A stretch of DNA of 64,000 nt from Pseudofrankia inefficax. Lineage in GTDB: Bacteria > Actinomycetota > Actinomycetes > Frankiales > Frankiaceae. This document shows, piece by piece, positions 35,955-44,186 of this stretch. The notes beneath the pieces are model-generated. The model was not told the DNA's origin and made no database searches. It saw nothing but the letters and a program-made list of their open reading frames with translations. A program made the position numbers and the translations under genes. How positions within the stretch are numbered: the first letter of the stretch is position 1; every line of letters starts with the position of its first letter. The DNA lies in contig NC_014666.1 of the NCBI RefSeq assembly GCF_000166135.1, positions 248,001-312,000 of the forward strand, given 5' to 3'.

Positions 35955-36421
35955 GCCCACGCCCCCCCACCGAAGCACCCCCCGCGCGGCCCGCTCTGCG
36001 CGACATCCCGACGTTTTCGCCCGGTCTCAGCCCCCTTGGACTCGCACGACACGCCGGCTGCCTGGCCCGATTCGATCGGGCCATGTGGTTGGCTGCCGGT
36101 CGAGGCCACCCGCCCAGCGCGCCCCCGTCGTCGTAGCCACGCAAGGAAACCTACGAGGTTCGGCGGCGCGCGGATTGCGGTCGGCCGACTTCTGCTGGTT
36201 GGCGCCCACGCTCGTGGCGGCCATCAACCCCGGTGCGCCATCTTGGCCACATGAGGCGTTCGGCACCGTCACCCCGCTGCGCCCGCTGTTCGGGTACCCG
36301 GAGACGGACGCGGCCGGCTGGCTCCCTACGCTTTGACTGGGACCAGTCTGTCCGGATCGACCGGTCCTGACGGGTTCGGCCGGCCTGGCCCGGTCGGCGG
36401 ATGGGGATGGGAAACGGTCAT
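35955..36421. other. 467-base divergent gap between MMPL and lipoprotein member 2
   Basis: Must contain both promoters. Frames on either strand (for example minus 36027-36446) show no motif and no codon bias. No strong hairpin or member of the palindrome family here. Confidence 0.4.
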
Positions 36422-37207
36422 ATGCCCTCGACGGCACGCAGGACACGGTGCGCGATCGCGCTCGGGGCAGCGGCCACCTTGGTGGTCGCGGCGGCGGGAT
36501 GCGGGGTGCTCGGCGGCTCGAAGTCCGCGAGTGACAGCCCGACGCCCACGCCCGAGACCTCGACCGCGCCAGCCACCGCGAGCGCTGCGCCGGCCACCGT
36601 CCAGGCCGGCTCGTCGGTCTCGGCGCAGGCCAAGGACTTCGTCCTGACCACGAGCTCCGGGTTCAGCGGGTTCTCGGCCACGACCGGTGGCACTGCCTCC
36701 AGCGCCGGGACGTCGCCGCTCGCCAAGCTCGCCTCCTGCCTGGGCGCGACCGGTTCCGCCGTGCGCGACGGGTCGATCGACCGGGCCGAGAGCACCCACC
36801 TCACCAACAAGATCACCGGCATCACGCTCTGGTCCGACGCGCAGGTCGTTCCGGCCGGCCAGCTCGACCGGGACACCGGGCTGCTGCGTGACCCGAACTT
36901 CACCGAATGCGTGACGTCCCAGACCCAGAAGGACGCCATCGCGGACCAGCAGGCGACCGGCAACCAGCTGATCGACCCCGAGGCGGTGACCAGGGACGCG
37001 CCGCTGCCGACCGGGGCGCTGGCACGCACCTCCGTGGTCGTGCTCGGCGGCAGCTCGACGGGCGGCCAGATGCAGCTGTTCTACGACACGATCTACCTGG
37101 GGTCGGGCCAGGTCGAGGCGCAGCTGCACCTCGTCGGCACGATCGACCCGCCGAGCGAGGACCTGATCAGCGTCGCCGTCAAGCAGCTCACAGCCAAGCT
37201 CGGCTAA
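36422..37207 (+). CDS. paralogous secreted lipoprotein, member 2
   Basis: 261 residues from ATG 36422; ATG 36401 would add seven residues. Lipobox AAGC near residue 26, a Thr/Pro/Ala linker to about residue 65, then the family core: KDFVLTTSSGFSGFS, first cysteine in LASCLGATG, LLRDPNFTECVTS with the second cysteine, LPTGALARTSVV, and FYDTIYLGSGQVEAQLHLVG. The C-terminal helix ISVAVKQLTAKLG matches members 1 and 5. Function unknown. Confidence 0.78.
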   Translation: MPSTARRTRCAIALGAAATLVVAAAGCGVLGGSKSASDSPTPTPETSTAPATASAAPATVQAGSSVSAQAKDFVLTTSSGFSGFSATTGGTASSAGTSPLAKLASCLGATGSAVRDGSIDRAESTHLTNKITGITLWSDAQVVPAGQLDRDTGLLRDPNFTECVTSQTQKDAIADQQATGNQLIDPEAVTRDAPLPTGALARTSVVVLGGSSTGGQMQLFYDTIYLGSGQVEAQLHLVGTIDPPSEDLISVAVKQLTAKLG

Positions 37208-37222
37208 GGCGATCGGCGCCGC

Positions 37223-38158
37223 TCAGGCGTGCCGCCGTCCGGCGTGAGCGGTCGAGACGGCCGCCGCGACCGCGGCGTTCCCGCGGACGACCGCGAGGTT
37301 GACCTCGAGGCTCGCGCCCGCGGTCTCACGGTGGAACGCGGCCAGCAGAAACGGCGTGACGGCCTTGCCGCGCAGCCCGGCCCGGCTGGCGGCGGCGAGG
37401 GCGTCCGCGAGCACCCGGTCGTGCAGGTCGCGGTCGAGCGCGTCGGCCTGGGCCACCGGATGGGCCACGACGACGGCAGCGGGCGTGCCCAGCTCGTCGG
37501 CGGCCGCCATCACCGCGGCGACCTCTCCCGCGTCCTCGACCCGCCAGTCCAGCTGGTGGCCGGTACCGGGCAGGTAGAAGCCGGGGAAGTCGGACGTCTG
37601 CCAGCCAAGCACGGTGACGCCCAGAGTCTCCAGTCGCTCCAGGGTCGCGCCGACGTCAAGGATCGACTTCACCCCGGCACAGACGATCGTGATCGGGGTC
37701 GTGGCGAGCGTCGGCAGGTCCGCCGACTCGTCATAGCTGAAACCGTCGCTGCCCTCGTCGCCACCGCGGTGGACCCCGCCGAGGCCTCCGGTGGCGAACA
37801 CACGGATGCCGGCTCTGGCGGCGAGCCAGGCGGTCGACGCGACGGTGGTGGCGCCGGTATGGCCGAGAGCGGTGGCTGGCGCGAGATCGCGCACCGACAG
37901 CTTGAGGACGGTGGCCGCGGGATCCGTAATCCTGTCGCGGGCCGCGTCGTCCAGACCGACGGTCGGCACCCCGTCGAGCACCGCGATCGTCGCGGGAATG
38001 GCGCCGTGATCGCGTACCAGCTGCTCCAGCTCCGCGGCGAACTCCCGGTTGCGCGGCGCCGGCAGCCCATGCGCGAGCAGCGTCGACTCCAACGCGACCA
38101 CCGGCTGCCCGGCGGCCAGCGCGTCCCGAACCTCGGTGGACACCTCGATCTCCGGCAT
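37223..38158 (-). CDS. psuG: pseudouridine-5'-phosphate glycosidase
   Basis: 311 residues from ATG 38158. VVALESTLLAHGLPAPRNRE, AIPATIAVLDGVPTVGL, FATGGLGGVHRG, and VCAGVKSILDVGATLERLET are family signatures. PsuG splits pseudouridine 5'-phosphate into uracil and ribose 5-phosphate, in salvage of modified RNA bases. The partner kinase PsuK is not adjacent: the next gene to the left is the lipoprotein, convergent with it and only 15 bases away. Confidence 0.93.
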   Translation of the reverse strand: MPEIEVSTEVRDALAAGQPVVALESTLLAHGLPAPRNREFAAELEQLVRDHGAIPATIAVLDGVPTVGLDDAARDRITDPAATVLKLSVRDLAPATALGHTGATTVASTAWLAARAGIRVFATGGLGGVHRGGDEGSDGFSYDESADLPTLATTPITIVCAGVKSILDVGATLERLETLGVTVLGWQTSDFPGFYLPGTGHQLDWRVEDAGEVAAVMAAADELGTPAAVVVAHPVAQADALDRDLHDRVLADALAAASRAGLRGKAVTPFLLAAFHRETAGASLEVNLAVVRGNAAVAAAVSTAHAGRRHA

Positions 38159-38301
38159 GTCCGCACGATAGGCCCCGCACATGGCGATCCGGACCGAGGC
38201 GGCCGAGGACGCGGCGCGCGCGGGCCCTACGCCCACCGCCCGGCATGGCGAGTGCCGACGACCCGTGAATGCGCCCCGCGTCCCGTCGGTATGTGCAAAT
38301 A

Positions 38302-38377
38302 GACAGTAAGAAACTCGTTAACCGGTAAAGCAATAGTAAGAGTCGAAGTCTTTTGTCTGACATGCCGGTTTACTGTC
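38302..38377. promoter_or_regulatory. AT-rich promoter/operator region with inverted ends
   Basis: A markedly AT-rich island between divergent psuG and lipoprotein member 3. GACAGTAA at 38302-38309 is repeated inverted as TTACTGTC at 38370-38377, and AGTAAG recurs at 38304 and 38335. Likely promoters and an operator; the binding protein is unknown. Confidence 0.5.
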
Positions 38378-38409
38378 GAGAGGCGAGGCCTCCAGCTAAT
38401 CTTGCCCGC

Positions 38410-39135
38410 ATGGATTTTGGCGGAAAAATACACTCGCCGCGTAGTGGACGGCATTTCTTCAGAGTTGTCGTCCCCACTGGTTTCGCCGCGCTGGGCCTCG
38501 CGCTGGCCGCCTGCGGCAGCACGGGATCGTCCTCGTCCGGCGCGGCCGCGGGGCCGAAGCTGGACCCCTCCGCATACGTTCTCACCAGCGGGTCGGCGGC
38601 GACGAACGGCTACAAGGCCGAGCCGAACACCGACACCACCGAAAGCACGGCCTTTCAGGACCCGGTCCCGAAGTGCATGCACCTGTCCAGCGGCGATCTC
38701 GGCCCGGCCTCGACCGCCCACGCCAATGGCGACATGTTCAGTGACGACGACGGCACAGCGATCGAGTCGGGCGCCAGGGTGTTCGGGTCGGCCGACACCG
38801 TGACCAGGCATGTCGACCTCGTGCACCGCGCCGACTTCCCGAACTGCCTGGCCCAGGCCGTGATGGGCGAGCTGAGCAAGTCGGGCGGCATGGACGGCGC
38901 GACCGTGCGCAGCGCGACGGCGGCGCCGCCGCCGGCGGGCGTGACCGCGCTGACCAGGATCGTCTTCAACGTCAGCGCGAGCGGCAGCACCGTGCAGGTG
39001 AACGTCGACCTGATCAGCATCTTCCGCGGCCGGGTCGAGTCCGTGATCCTCGTCGTCAACCCGCTCACCCAGGCCAGCCCCGACACCTTGACCGCCCTGT
39101 CTGGACAGGTCGTCGGCAAGCTCGCCAACCAGTAA
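38410..39135 (+). CDS. paralogous secreted lipoprotein, member 3
   Basis: 241 residues from ATG 38410. Signal peptide ending in lipobox LAAC (FAALGLALAACGS). Most diverged member: SAYVLTSGSAATNGYKAEPN corresponds to the YVLTxGPETxGF block; the first cysteine is in PVPKCMHLSSGDL, the second in RADFPNCLAQAV. PAGVTALTRIVFNV and VNVDLISIFRGRVESVILVV complete the family pattern. Function unknown. Confidence 0.75.
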   Translation: MDFGGKIHSPRSGRHFFRVVVPTGFAALGLALAACGSTGSSSSGAAAGPKLDPSAYVLTSGSAATNGYKAEPNTDTTESTAFQDPVPKCMHLSSGDLGPASTAHANGDMFSDDDGTAIESGARVFGSADTVTRHVDLVHRADFPNCLAQAVMGELSKSGGMDGATVRSATAAPPPAGVTALTRIVFNVSASGSTVQVNVDLISIFRGRVESVILVVNPLTQASPDTLTALSGQVVGKLANQ

Positions 39136-39441
39136 CAACCCGGTTCGGCCGAGGGCTCTGTCCGCGAATCTGCGGATCTTCGGCCCAGCCGGGCGGCAGG
39201 CCAAGCAGGCGCCCTTCTCATCCGGGATCGGCGCCCGCGGAGGCGCCGCCCGCTGACTTGATCGCCGTTTTGGCCCTCCCATGGTTGTAATCAGGGCGGT
39301 TCTACAACCACTGGAGGGTCCAAACGGCGATCACCGGCACCGAGGTGGCGGCGATCGGCCACAGGCGACCTGGATTCACGCCCTCCATGGCCTCTTCGTG
39401 CGTGCGCCGGGGGGCGCCGCGCCGAGATCGGTGCCGTGGGA
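39136..39441. other. gap with palindrome copy D
   Basis: Apart from the 73-bp element I see no gene. The toxin gene expected downstream of the minus-strand antitoxin (39442-39642) is absent: no PIN-like frame is present. Confidence 0.5.
39260..39332. repeat. 73-bp palindromic repeat, copy D
   Basis: The best-preserved copy. It begins GATCGCCGTTTTGGCCCTC and ends GAGGGTCCAAACGGCGATC; inner arms GGTTGTAATCA and TCTACAACCA continue the hairpin. It lies 125 bases beyond the stop of lipoprotein member 3. Confidence 0.9.
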
Positions 39442-39642
39442 TCAGCGCCGCTCTGCTTCAAGGTCGTCGACGGCCTGCTGGAGGCCGAACCGACCGCTGC
39501 CGCGTGACTCGATCCTGTCGAGGACCTCGTCCATCGTCGGGGTCGCGGTGATCCGTGCCAGCTCGGCGAGGAGGTACTCCTCCAGCGGCCGATCCGCAGC
39601 CTCGGCCAGCTCCCTCAGACGGCGGAAGACATCGTCGGGCAC
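39442..39642 (-). CDS. orphan FitA/VapB-like ribbon-helix-helix antitoxin
   Basis: 66 residues from GTG 39642. DDVFRRLRELAEAADRPLEE and YLLAELARI fit the FitA/VapB-type antitoxin N-terminus. The usual first strand is present in the same frame just before the GTG (SIRD preceding VPDDVF), but that frame has no start codon there; an ATG-ATG-CCA-TCA start sits in another phase 20-odd bases upstream. This looks like a 5' frameshift, leaving either a GTG-initiated short protein or a pseudogene. No toxin follows. Confidence 0.6.
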   Translation of the reverse strand: MPDDVFRRLRELAEAADRPLEEYLLAELARITATPTMDEVLDRIESRGSGRFGLQQAVDDLEAERR

Positions 39643-39713
39643 ATCCCGGATCGACTGATGGCATCATCACTGTCTGAGCCGACAGTACCGAATCGTCACG
39701 GGGAGCGCAAATG

Positions 39714-39750
39714 CGATTGGCCCGAGCGATCGTCTCGCTCGGGCCAATCG
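39714..39750 (-). terminator. strong terminator hairpin of the Fe-S oxidoreductase gene
   Basis: CGATTGGCCCGAGCGA and TCGCTCGGGCCAATCG pair perfectly (16 bp) with a 5-base loop TCGTC, about 90 bases beyond the stop at 39839. Confidence 0.85.
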
Positions 39751-39790
39751 GTCGTGCGCTGTCCGGGTCGGCAGGCGGGTGCGGTCCTGG

Positions 39791-39819
39791 CCGGCTGGCC
39801 CGAGCGCCGGGCCAGCCGG
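39791..39819 (-). terminator. second hairpin close to the oxidoreductase stop codon
   Basis: CCGGCTGGCCC and GGGCCAGCCGG form an 11-bp perfect stem with loop GAGCGCC, 20 bases past the stop. With the hairpin at 39714-39750 it forms a tandem terminator. Confidence 0.75.
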
Positions 39820-39838
39820 ACTTGCCCGCCGGCGCTGA

Positions 39839-42109
39839 TCAGCTCATCGGGGCCGGCTCCGCGCCGGGGGCGTCCTGGGTGGGCGCGGCCGGGGCGGCAA
39901 GGGAGCGGGCGAGGAGCTGGGAGACGTCGAGGACCTCGACGGACTCCTTCGCCGTGCCGGCCAGCTTCTGCTCGGTCACGGCGTCGGACAGCATGACGAT
40001 GCAGAACGGGCAGGCGGTCGAGACGACGTCGGGGTCGAGGCCGAGCGCCTCCTCCACCCGGTTCGCGTTGATCCGGGTGCCGATCTTCTCTTCCATCCAC
40101 ATCCGGGCGCCGCCGGCGCCGCAGCAGAAGCCGCGGTCCTTGCACCGGTGCATCTCCTGGCCGCGCAGGCCGGGAATGGCCTCCAGGATCTCCCGGGGCG
40201 GGGTGTAGACCTTGTTGTGCCGGCCGAGGAAGCACGGGTCGTGGTAGGTCACCGACGACTCGATCGGGGTGATCGGCACCAGCTTCTTCTCCTCGACGAG
40301 CTTGCCGAGCAGCTGGGTGTGGTGGACCACCTCGTAGTTGCCGCCGAGGCCCGAGTATTCCTTCGACAGGCTGTTGAAGCAGTGCGGGCAGGTGGCGACG
40401 ATCTTCTTGACGCCGGTCTCGTTGAGCAGCTCGATGTTGGCCTTGGCCATTTCCTGGAACAGGTACTCGTTGCCCAGGCGGCGAGCCGGGTCGCCGGTGC
40501 AGGACTCCTGCGAGCCGAGGATCGCGAACTTCACGCCGGCCATGTCGAGCAGCTCGGCGAACGCCCGGGAGACCTTCTTCGCCCGGTCCTCGATGGCGCC
40601 GGCGCAGCCGACCCAGAAGAGGTACTCGACGTCCTCGGGAATCTGCTCGCCCTCACCGATGACCTTGACCTCGAACGGCAGGCCGTCGGTCCACTCGGTG
40701 CGGCTGCGCGGGGAGACGCCCCACGGGTTGCCGTTGTTCTCCAGGTTGCGCAGCATGACGCCGGCTTCCGACGGGAACGCGGACTCGATCATCACCTGGT
40801 AACGCCGCATGTCGACGATGTGGTCGACGTGCTCGATGTCCACCGGGCACTGCTCGACGCAGGCGCCGCAGTTCGTGCACGACCACAGGACGTCCGGGTC
40901 GATGACGCCGCCCTCTTCGGCGGTGCCGACCAGCGGCCGCTCGGCCTGCGCCTTGCCGGGCTCGGCCACGCGGGCGAAGCCCGACTCGGGAACGCCGTGA
41001 ACCTCGTGCTCGTCGTGGTCGCCGTGGTCGTGGCCCTCGCCCGGGGCGTGGTCGTGACCCTCGTGGGCCTTGGCCACAGCGGCGTCCCAGGCCGCGTCAC
41101 GCGACTCGGTGTCGGTACCGCCGAGCAGGTACGGCGCCTTCGCGAAGAGGTGGTCGCGCAGGTCCATGATGACGAGCTTCGGCGAGAGCGGCTTTCCGGT
41201 GTTCCACGCGGGGCACTGGCTCTGGCAGCGGCCGCATTCGGTGCAGGTGGAGAAGTCGAGCATCGCCTTCCAGGAGAAGTCCTCGACCTTCCCCGCGCCG
41301 ATGATCGGCTCGTCCTGCTCCATCAGCGTCTCGATGTCCGGCGTCGTGCCGAGCGCGCCGAGCGCCTTCGGCTCACGCTTGAGGACGACGTTGATCGGGG
41401 CCAGGAAGATGTGCAGGTGCTTCGAGTACGCGACGAGCACCAGGAAGCCCATGATGATCGCGAGGTTGATCAGCAGGAACGTGGTCTCGATGGCGTCGTT
41501 CGCGGTGTGCCCGAGCGGCGAGAAGACCCGGCTGACGGCGTAGGACGCGAAGGCCCACTTGGTCTTGCCCTGCGGCAGGTTGCCGGTGTTCCACTGGGCG
41601 CCGCGGGTGATCAGCAGCGTCACGATGACCGCGGTGATCATCCCGAGGATGACCCAGGCCGGGCCGAGGTGCGAGCCGTAGAAGCGCGACTTGCGCTCCA
41701 GCCGGGCGGGCGCGCGCTTGACGCGGATGACGGCGAACGTCGCGAGACCGGCGAGCACCGCGACCGCGAAGAAGTCCTCGATGAACCCGATGCCGGCCCA
41801 GTGGCCGAACCACGGGATGTGGAAGTCCTCGTCGAACAGACCACCGAACGTCTCGATGATCGTCAGGATCAGGACGGTGAAGCCCCAGAAGGTGAACGCG
41901 TGCGCGAGGCCGGGCACCGACCACTTCAGCAGCTTGCGCTGGCCGCCGACCTCACTGACCTCGCTCCAGATCCGGGTCGGGATGTCGTCCAGACGCCCTT
42001 CCGCCGGCTGCCCAGTCTGGATCAGTCTGAACAGCCAGAAGAATCGCCTTCCGGCTATCGCCAGGGCGATCAAGGTGATCGCCCCACCGATCGCGATCCT
42101 CAGCGCCAT
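39839..42109 (-). CDS. membrane-bound HdrD/GlpC-like Fe-S oxidoreductase
   Basis: 756 residues. The first 240 hold about six membrane helices in a NarI-like cytochrome-type arrangement (LAHAFTFWGFTVLILTIIET). Two 4Fe-4S motifs follow (CTECGRCQSQCP near 290, CTNCGACVEQCP near 410), separated by a loop with an unusual His/Asp-rich run (HEGHDHAPGEGHDHGDHDEH) near 345-370. The C-terminal half has two CCG domains (CPHCFNSLSKEYSGLGG, YHDPCFLGRHNKVY, then GFCCGAGGARMWMEE). Homologues in actinobacteria are thought to pass electrons between a flavoprotein and quinone, for example in acyl-CoA oxidation. No ETF or dehydrogenase gene is adjacent. Confidence 0.88.
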   Translation of the reverse strand: MALRIAIGGAITLIALAIAGRRFFWLFRLIQTGQPAEGRLDDIPTRIWSEVSEVGGQRKLLKWSVPGLAHAFTFWGFTVLILTIIETFGGLFDEDFHIPWFGHWAGIGFIEDFFAVAVLAGLATFAVIRVKRAPARLERKSRFYGSHLGPAWVILGMITAVIVTLLITRGAQWNTGNLPQGKTKWAFASYAVSRVFSPLGHTANDAIETTFLLINLAIIMGFLVLVAYSKHLHIFLAPINVVLKREPKALGALGTTPDIETLMEQDEPIIGAGKVEDFSWKAMLDFSTCTECGRCQSQCPAWNTGKPLSPKLVIMDLRDHLFAKAPYLLGGTDTESRDAAWDAAVAKAHEGHDHAPGEGHDHGDHDEHEVHGVPESGFARVAEPGKAQAERPLVGTAEEGGVIDPDVLWSCTNCGACVEQCPVDIEHVDHIVDMRRYQVMIESAFPSEAGVMLRNLENNGNPWGVSPRSRTEWTDGLPFEVKVIGEGEQIPEDVEYLFWVGCAGAIEDRAKKVSRAFAELLDMAGVKFAILGSQESCTGDPARRLGNEYLFQEMAKANIELLNETGVKKIVATCPHCFNSLSKEYSGLGGNYEVVHHTQLLGKLVEEKKLVPITPIESSVTYHDPCFLGRHNKVYTPPREILEAIPGLRGQEMHRCKDRGFCCGAGGARMWMEEKIGTRINANRVEEALGLDPDVVSTACPFCIVMLSDAVTEQKLAGTAKESVEVLDVSQLLARSLAAPAAPTQDAPGAEPAPMS

Positions 42110-42631
42110 CAGTCTGGTCCTCCTATGCTCCGCGAACGGGGCGTAGCCTACCCGTACCCATCGGTAACTTGGGTCTCTAAGTGTCCCGCGCCACCCGTCG
42201 CCGACGCTCCGGCCGTGCGGCCGTCCGATAACCCGACCCTGCCACGACCGGCTGCCACTAGCACGAGTTCCCCGCTGCCCCGGCCGCGAATCGGTCTATC
42301 CGGGTGGGCAGGCCATCTTGTTTGAGGGATCATCGACCTACCCGCGACGGAGCGGGCGCCCGGCCCCGTCTACAGCCCGCCGGGCTGGCGGGTGACGGTC
42401 CGGAGGGCCTGGTTCGGCCACCCGGGCCTCCTGGGCGCTGCTACGCTCAGTCGCAACAGTGACCACAAATGGGAACTCTGCGCACTAGAACCCCGCGCAC
42501 CTAGAACTCCGTGCACCGCATGTCCCACCCTGGCCACGTGGCGCGCCCAACCGCCGTTCGTGCCAGGCCGAGAGACCTCATGGGCCCCAGTACCGAGCCC
42601 CAGACAACCCCTGCGAACCACGGTGGGCACG
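42110..42631. other. 522-base divergent gap upstream of the NERD gene
   Basis: Contains the promoters of the oxidoreductase (minus) and of the NERD gene (plus). The NERD frame is open from 42392, but the first 80 residues show no conservation-like pattern, so the ATG at 42632 is preferred. No notable repeat. Confidence 0.4.
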
Positions 42632-43828
42632 ATGGCGACGATCACCAAGCCGGCGACGACGAACACCAGGACCGGGCAGCCGGGTTCCTACCTCTATTCG
42701 GAGTATCGACGCGGGCGTGAGCACCAGGCCTTGGTCCGCCGCGACCGGCTCGGCCGGGTGCTGCCACGGTCGCTCGCCAAATCGGTGCCGGTCGGGTTGC
42801 TGGTCTGTCTCGTCCTGACGTTCGGCGTCGGTCTGCCCGGTGGCTTCGGGTTCGGGGTCTTCGCGCTGATCGTCGTCGGGTGGAGCTCGGTCATCGTCGT
42901 GTCGGCCTTCGGGCGCGACAACGAGATCGAGACGCTTCGCCTGGGCGCCGAGGCCGAGCGCAAGACCGCCCGGGCGCTCGCCCGGCTGCGGCGGGCGGGC
43001 TGGACGGTCCTGCACGATCTGGAGGTGCCGAGCGCGGACGCCGTCGTCGGCCACCTGGTGATCGGCCCGGCCGGCGTGCTGGTCATCAACAGCGAGGCGC
43101 GCAAGGGCGTCGTCCGCTACACGAAGAAGGTCGCGACCGTCGACAGCGAACCGCTGACCGCGGCGATCGAGCGGGACGCCTTCGTCAGCACCCAGATCAA
43201 GACCGAGCTGCAGGCCAAGGTTCCGCTGATCAAGCTCTCGGTCTATCCGGTGATGGTGATGACCGAGGCCGACGTCCTGTGGAAGGACGGCGCGGTCAAC
43301 GGCGTGACCATCATCAACATCCGCCGGATCTTCGACTTCGCCCGCGACCGGCCGCGGCGGCTCAACCCGGTCGAGGTCAAGGAGGTCGTGGCGGCGGTGC
43401 GGACGCTGTTCCCGCCCTTCGTCGACAACCGGTCGCTGGAGCAGGTGACGATCGGCCGCGACCAGTGGCTGATGCTGATGGAGACGCTGCACGCGATCCG
43501 CGACCGCGACGGCGACGCGACCGACCTGATGGACCGGCTGGCCACGTTGGAGGCGCAGCTGTCCCGCGGGGGTGACGGGTTCGCCCGTGTCGGCATCCCC
43601 CCGGGCCCGGACGACCCGACCGGCTTCGAGGAGCTGCCCGAGCTGGCGGATGACGGTGGGCCGGGCTCGCCGGACGACCGCGAGGGCATCATCCGCTCGC
43701 TGCGCCCGTCCGGCCGGGGGGTTTCCCGCCGCCGGCCCGGTGGCCGCCCGAGCCTCGCCTCCGTCCGTCCGGAACCGGACCCGCCAGCGACAGGTACCGA
43801 CGACACGCCGGGCGGCCCGGAGCTCTGA
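42632..43828 (+). CDS. NERD-domain membrane protein
   Basis: 398 residues from ATG 42632. Two hydrophobic segments (SVPVGLLVCLVLTFGVGL and FGVFALIVVGWSSVIVVSAF) are followed by a NERD-like domain: LRLGAEAERKTARALARL, GWTVLHDLEVPSADAVVGHL, GPAGVLVINSEARKG. NERD is related to nucleases, and the strand LVIGPAGVLVINSE is typical; the expected lysine of E-x-K reads SEARKG here. The C-terminus is a disordered Pro/Gly/Asp-rich tail. Role unknown. It lies upstream of dnaK, but the HAIR operators between them suggest separate transcription. Confidence 0.75.
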   Translation: MATITKPATTNTRTGQPGSYLYSEYRRGREHQALVRRDRLGRVLPRSLAKSVPVGLLVCLVLTFGVGLPGGFGFGVFALIVVGWSSVIVVSAFGRDNEIETLRLGAEAERKTARALARLRRAGWTVLHDLEVPSADAVVGHLVIGPAGVLVINSEARKGVVRYTKKVATVDSEPLTAAIERDAFVSTQIKTELQAKVPLIKLSVYPVMVMTEADVLWKDGAVNGVTIINIRRIFDFARDRPRRLNPVEVKEVVAAVRTLFPPFVDNRSLEQVTIGRDQWLMLMETLHAIRDRDGDATDLMDRLATLEAQLSRGGDGFARVGIPPGPDDPTGFEELPELADDGGPGSPDDREGIIRSLRPSGRGVSRRRPGGRPSLASVRPEPDPPATGTDDTPGGPEL

Positions 43829-43957
43829 CGGCCGGAGTTCGCCCAGAACCCGCTTCGCCACAACGATCGAACGGCGCGTCGCCTCTCGGTGACGCGCCGT
43901 CGCGTTATGTGCCCGCCAGCATGGGTAGCCGTCGGGAAGAGAACGTGGCTCCGTAAG

Positions 43958-43978
43958 GTTGAGCCCATACGACTCAGG
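43958..43978. promoter_or_regulatory. HAIR operator 1 of the dnaK operon
   Basis: TTGAGC, 7 bases, ACTCAG, compared with the HspR consensus CTTGAGT-N7-ACTCAAG. TATAGT at 43988-43993 is a likely -10. The 358 bases from 43829 hold no gene. Confidence 0.75.
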
Positions 43979-44004
43979 TTCGAGCGTTATAGTGGCAAGA
44001 CGAT

Positions 44005-44025
44005 CCTGAGTGGAACGCACTCAAC
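44005..44025. promoter_or_regulatory. HAIR operator 2 of the dnaK operon
   Basis: CCTGAGT, 7 bases (GGAACGC), ACTCAAC: a good match to the HspR-binding inverted repeat. Together with operator 1 it makes a double site about 47 bases apart centre to centre, as expected for tight HspR repression. Confidence 0.85.
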
Positions 44026-44186
44026 CCATTGGGTCTGCGCCGAGGGCTGACTTAGAGTCAGCGACGAGCGGACCTCGCGGCCGGATCGACCGTCTCGGTC
44101 GGCCCCGCGAGCGGACCCACAGACCGAAACGGCGGCCCCGCGCACACGGAAGTGCCGGGTGCCATCAGATCGAGAGGCACACAGAC

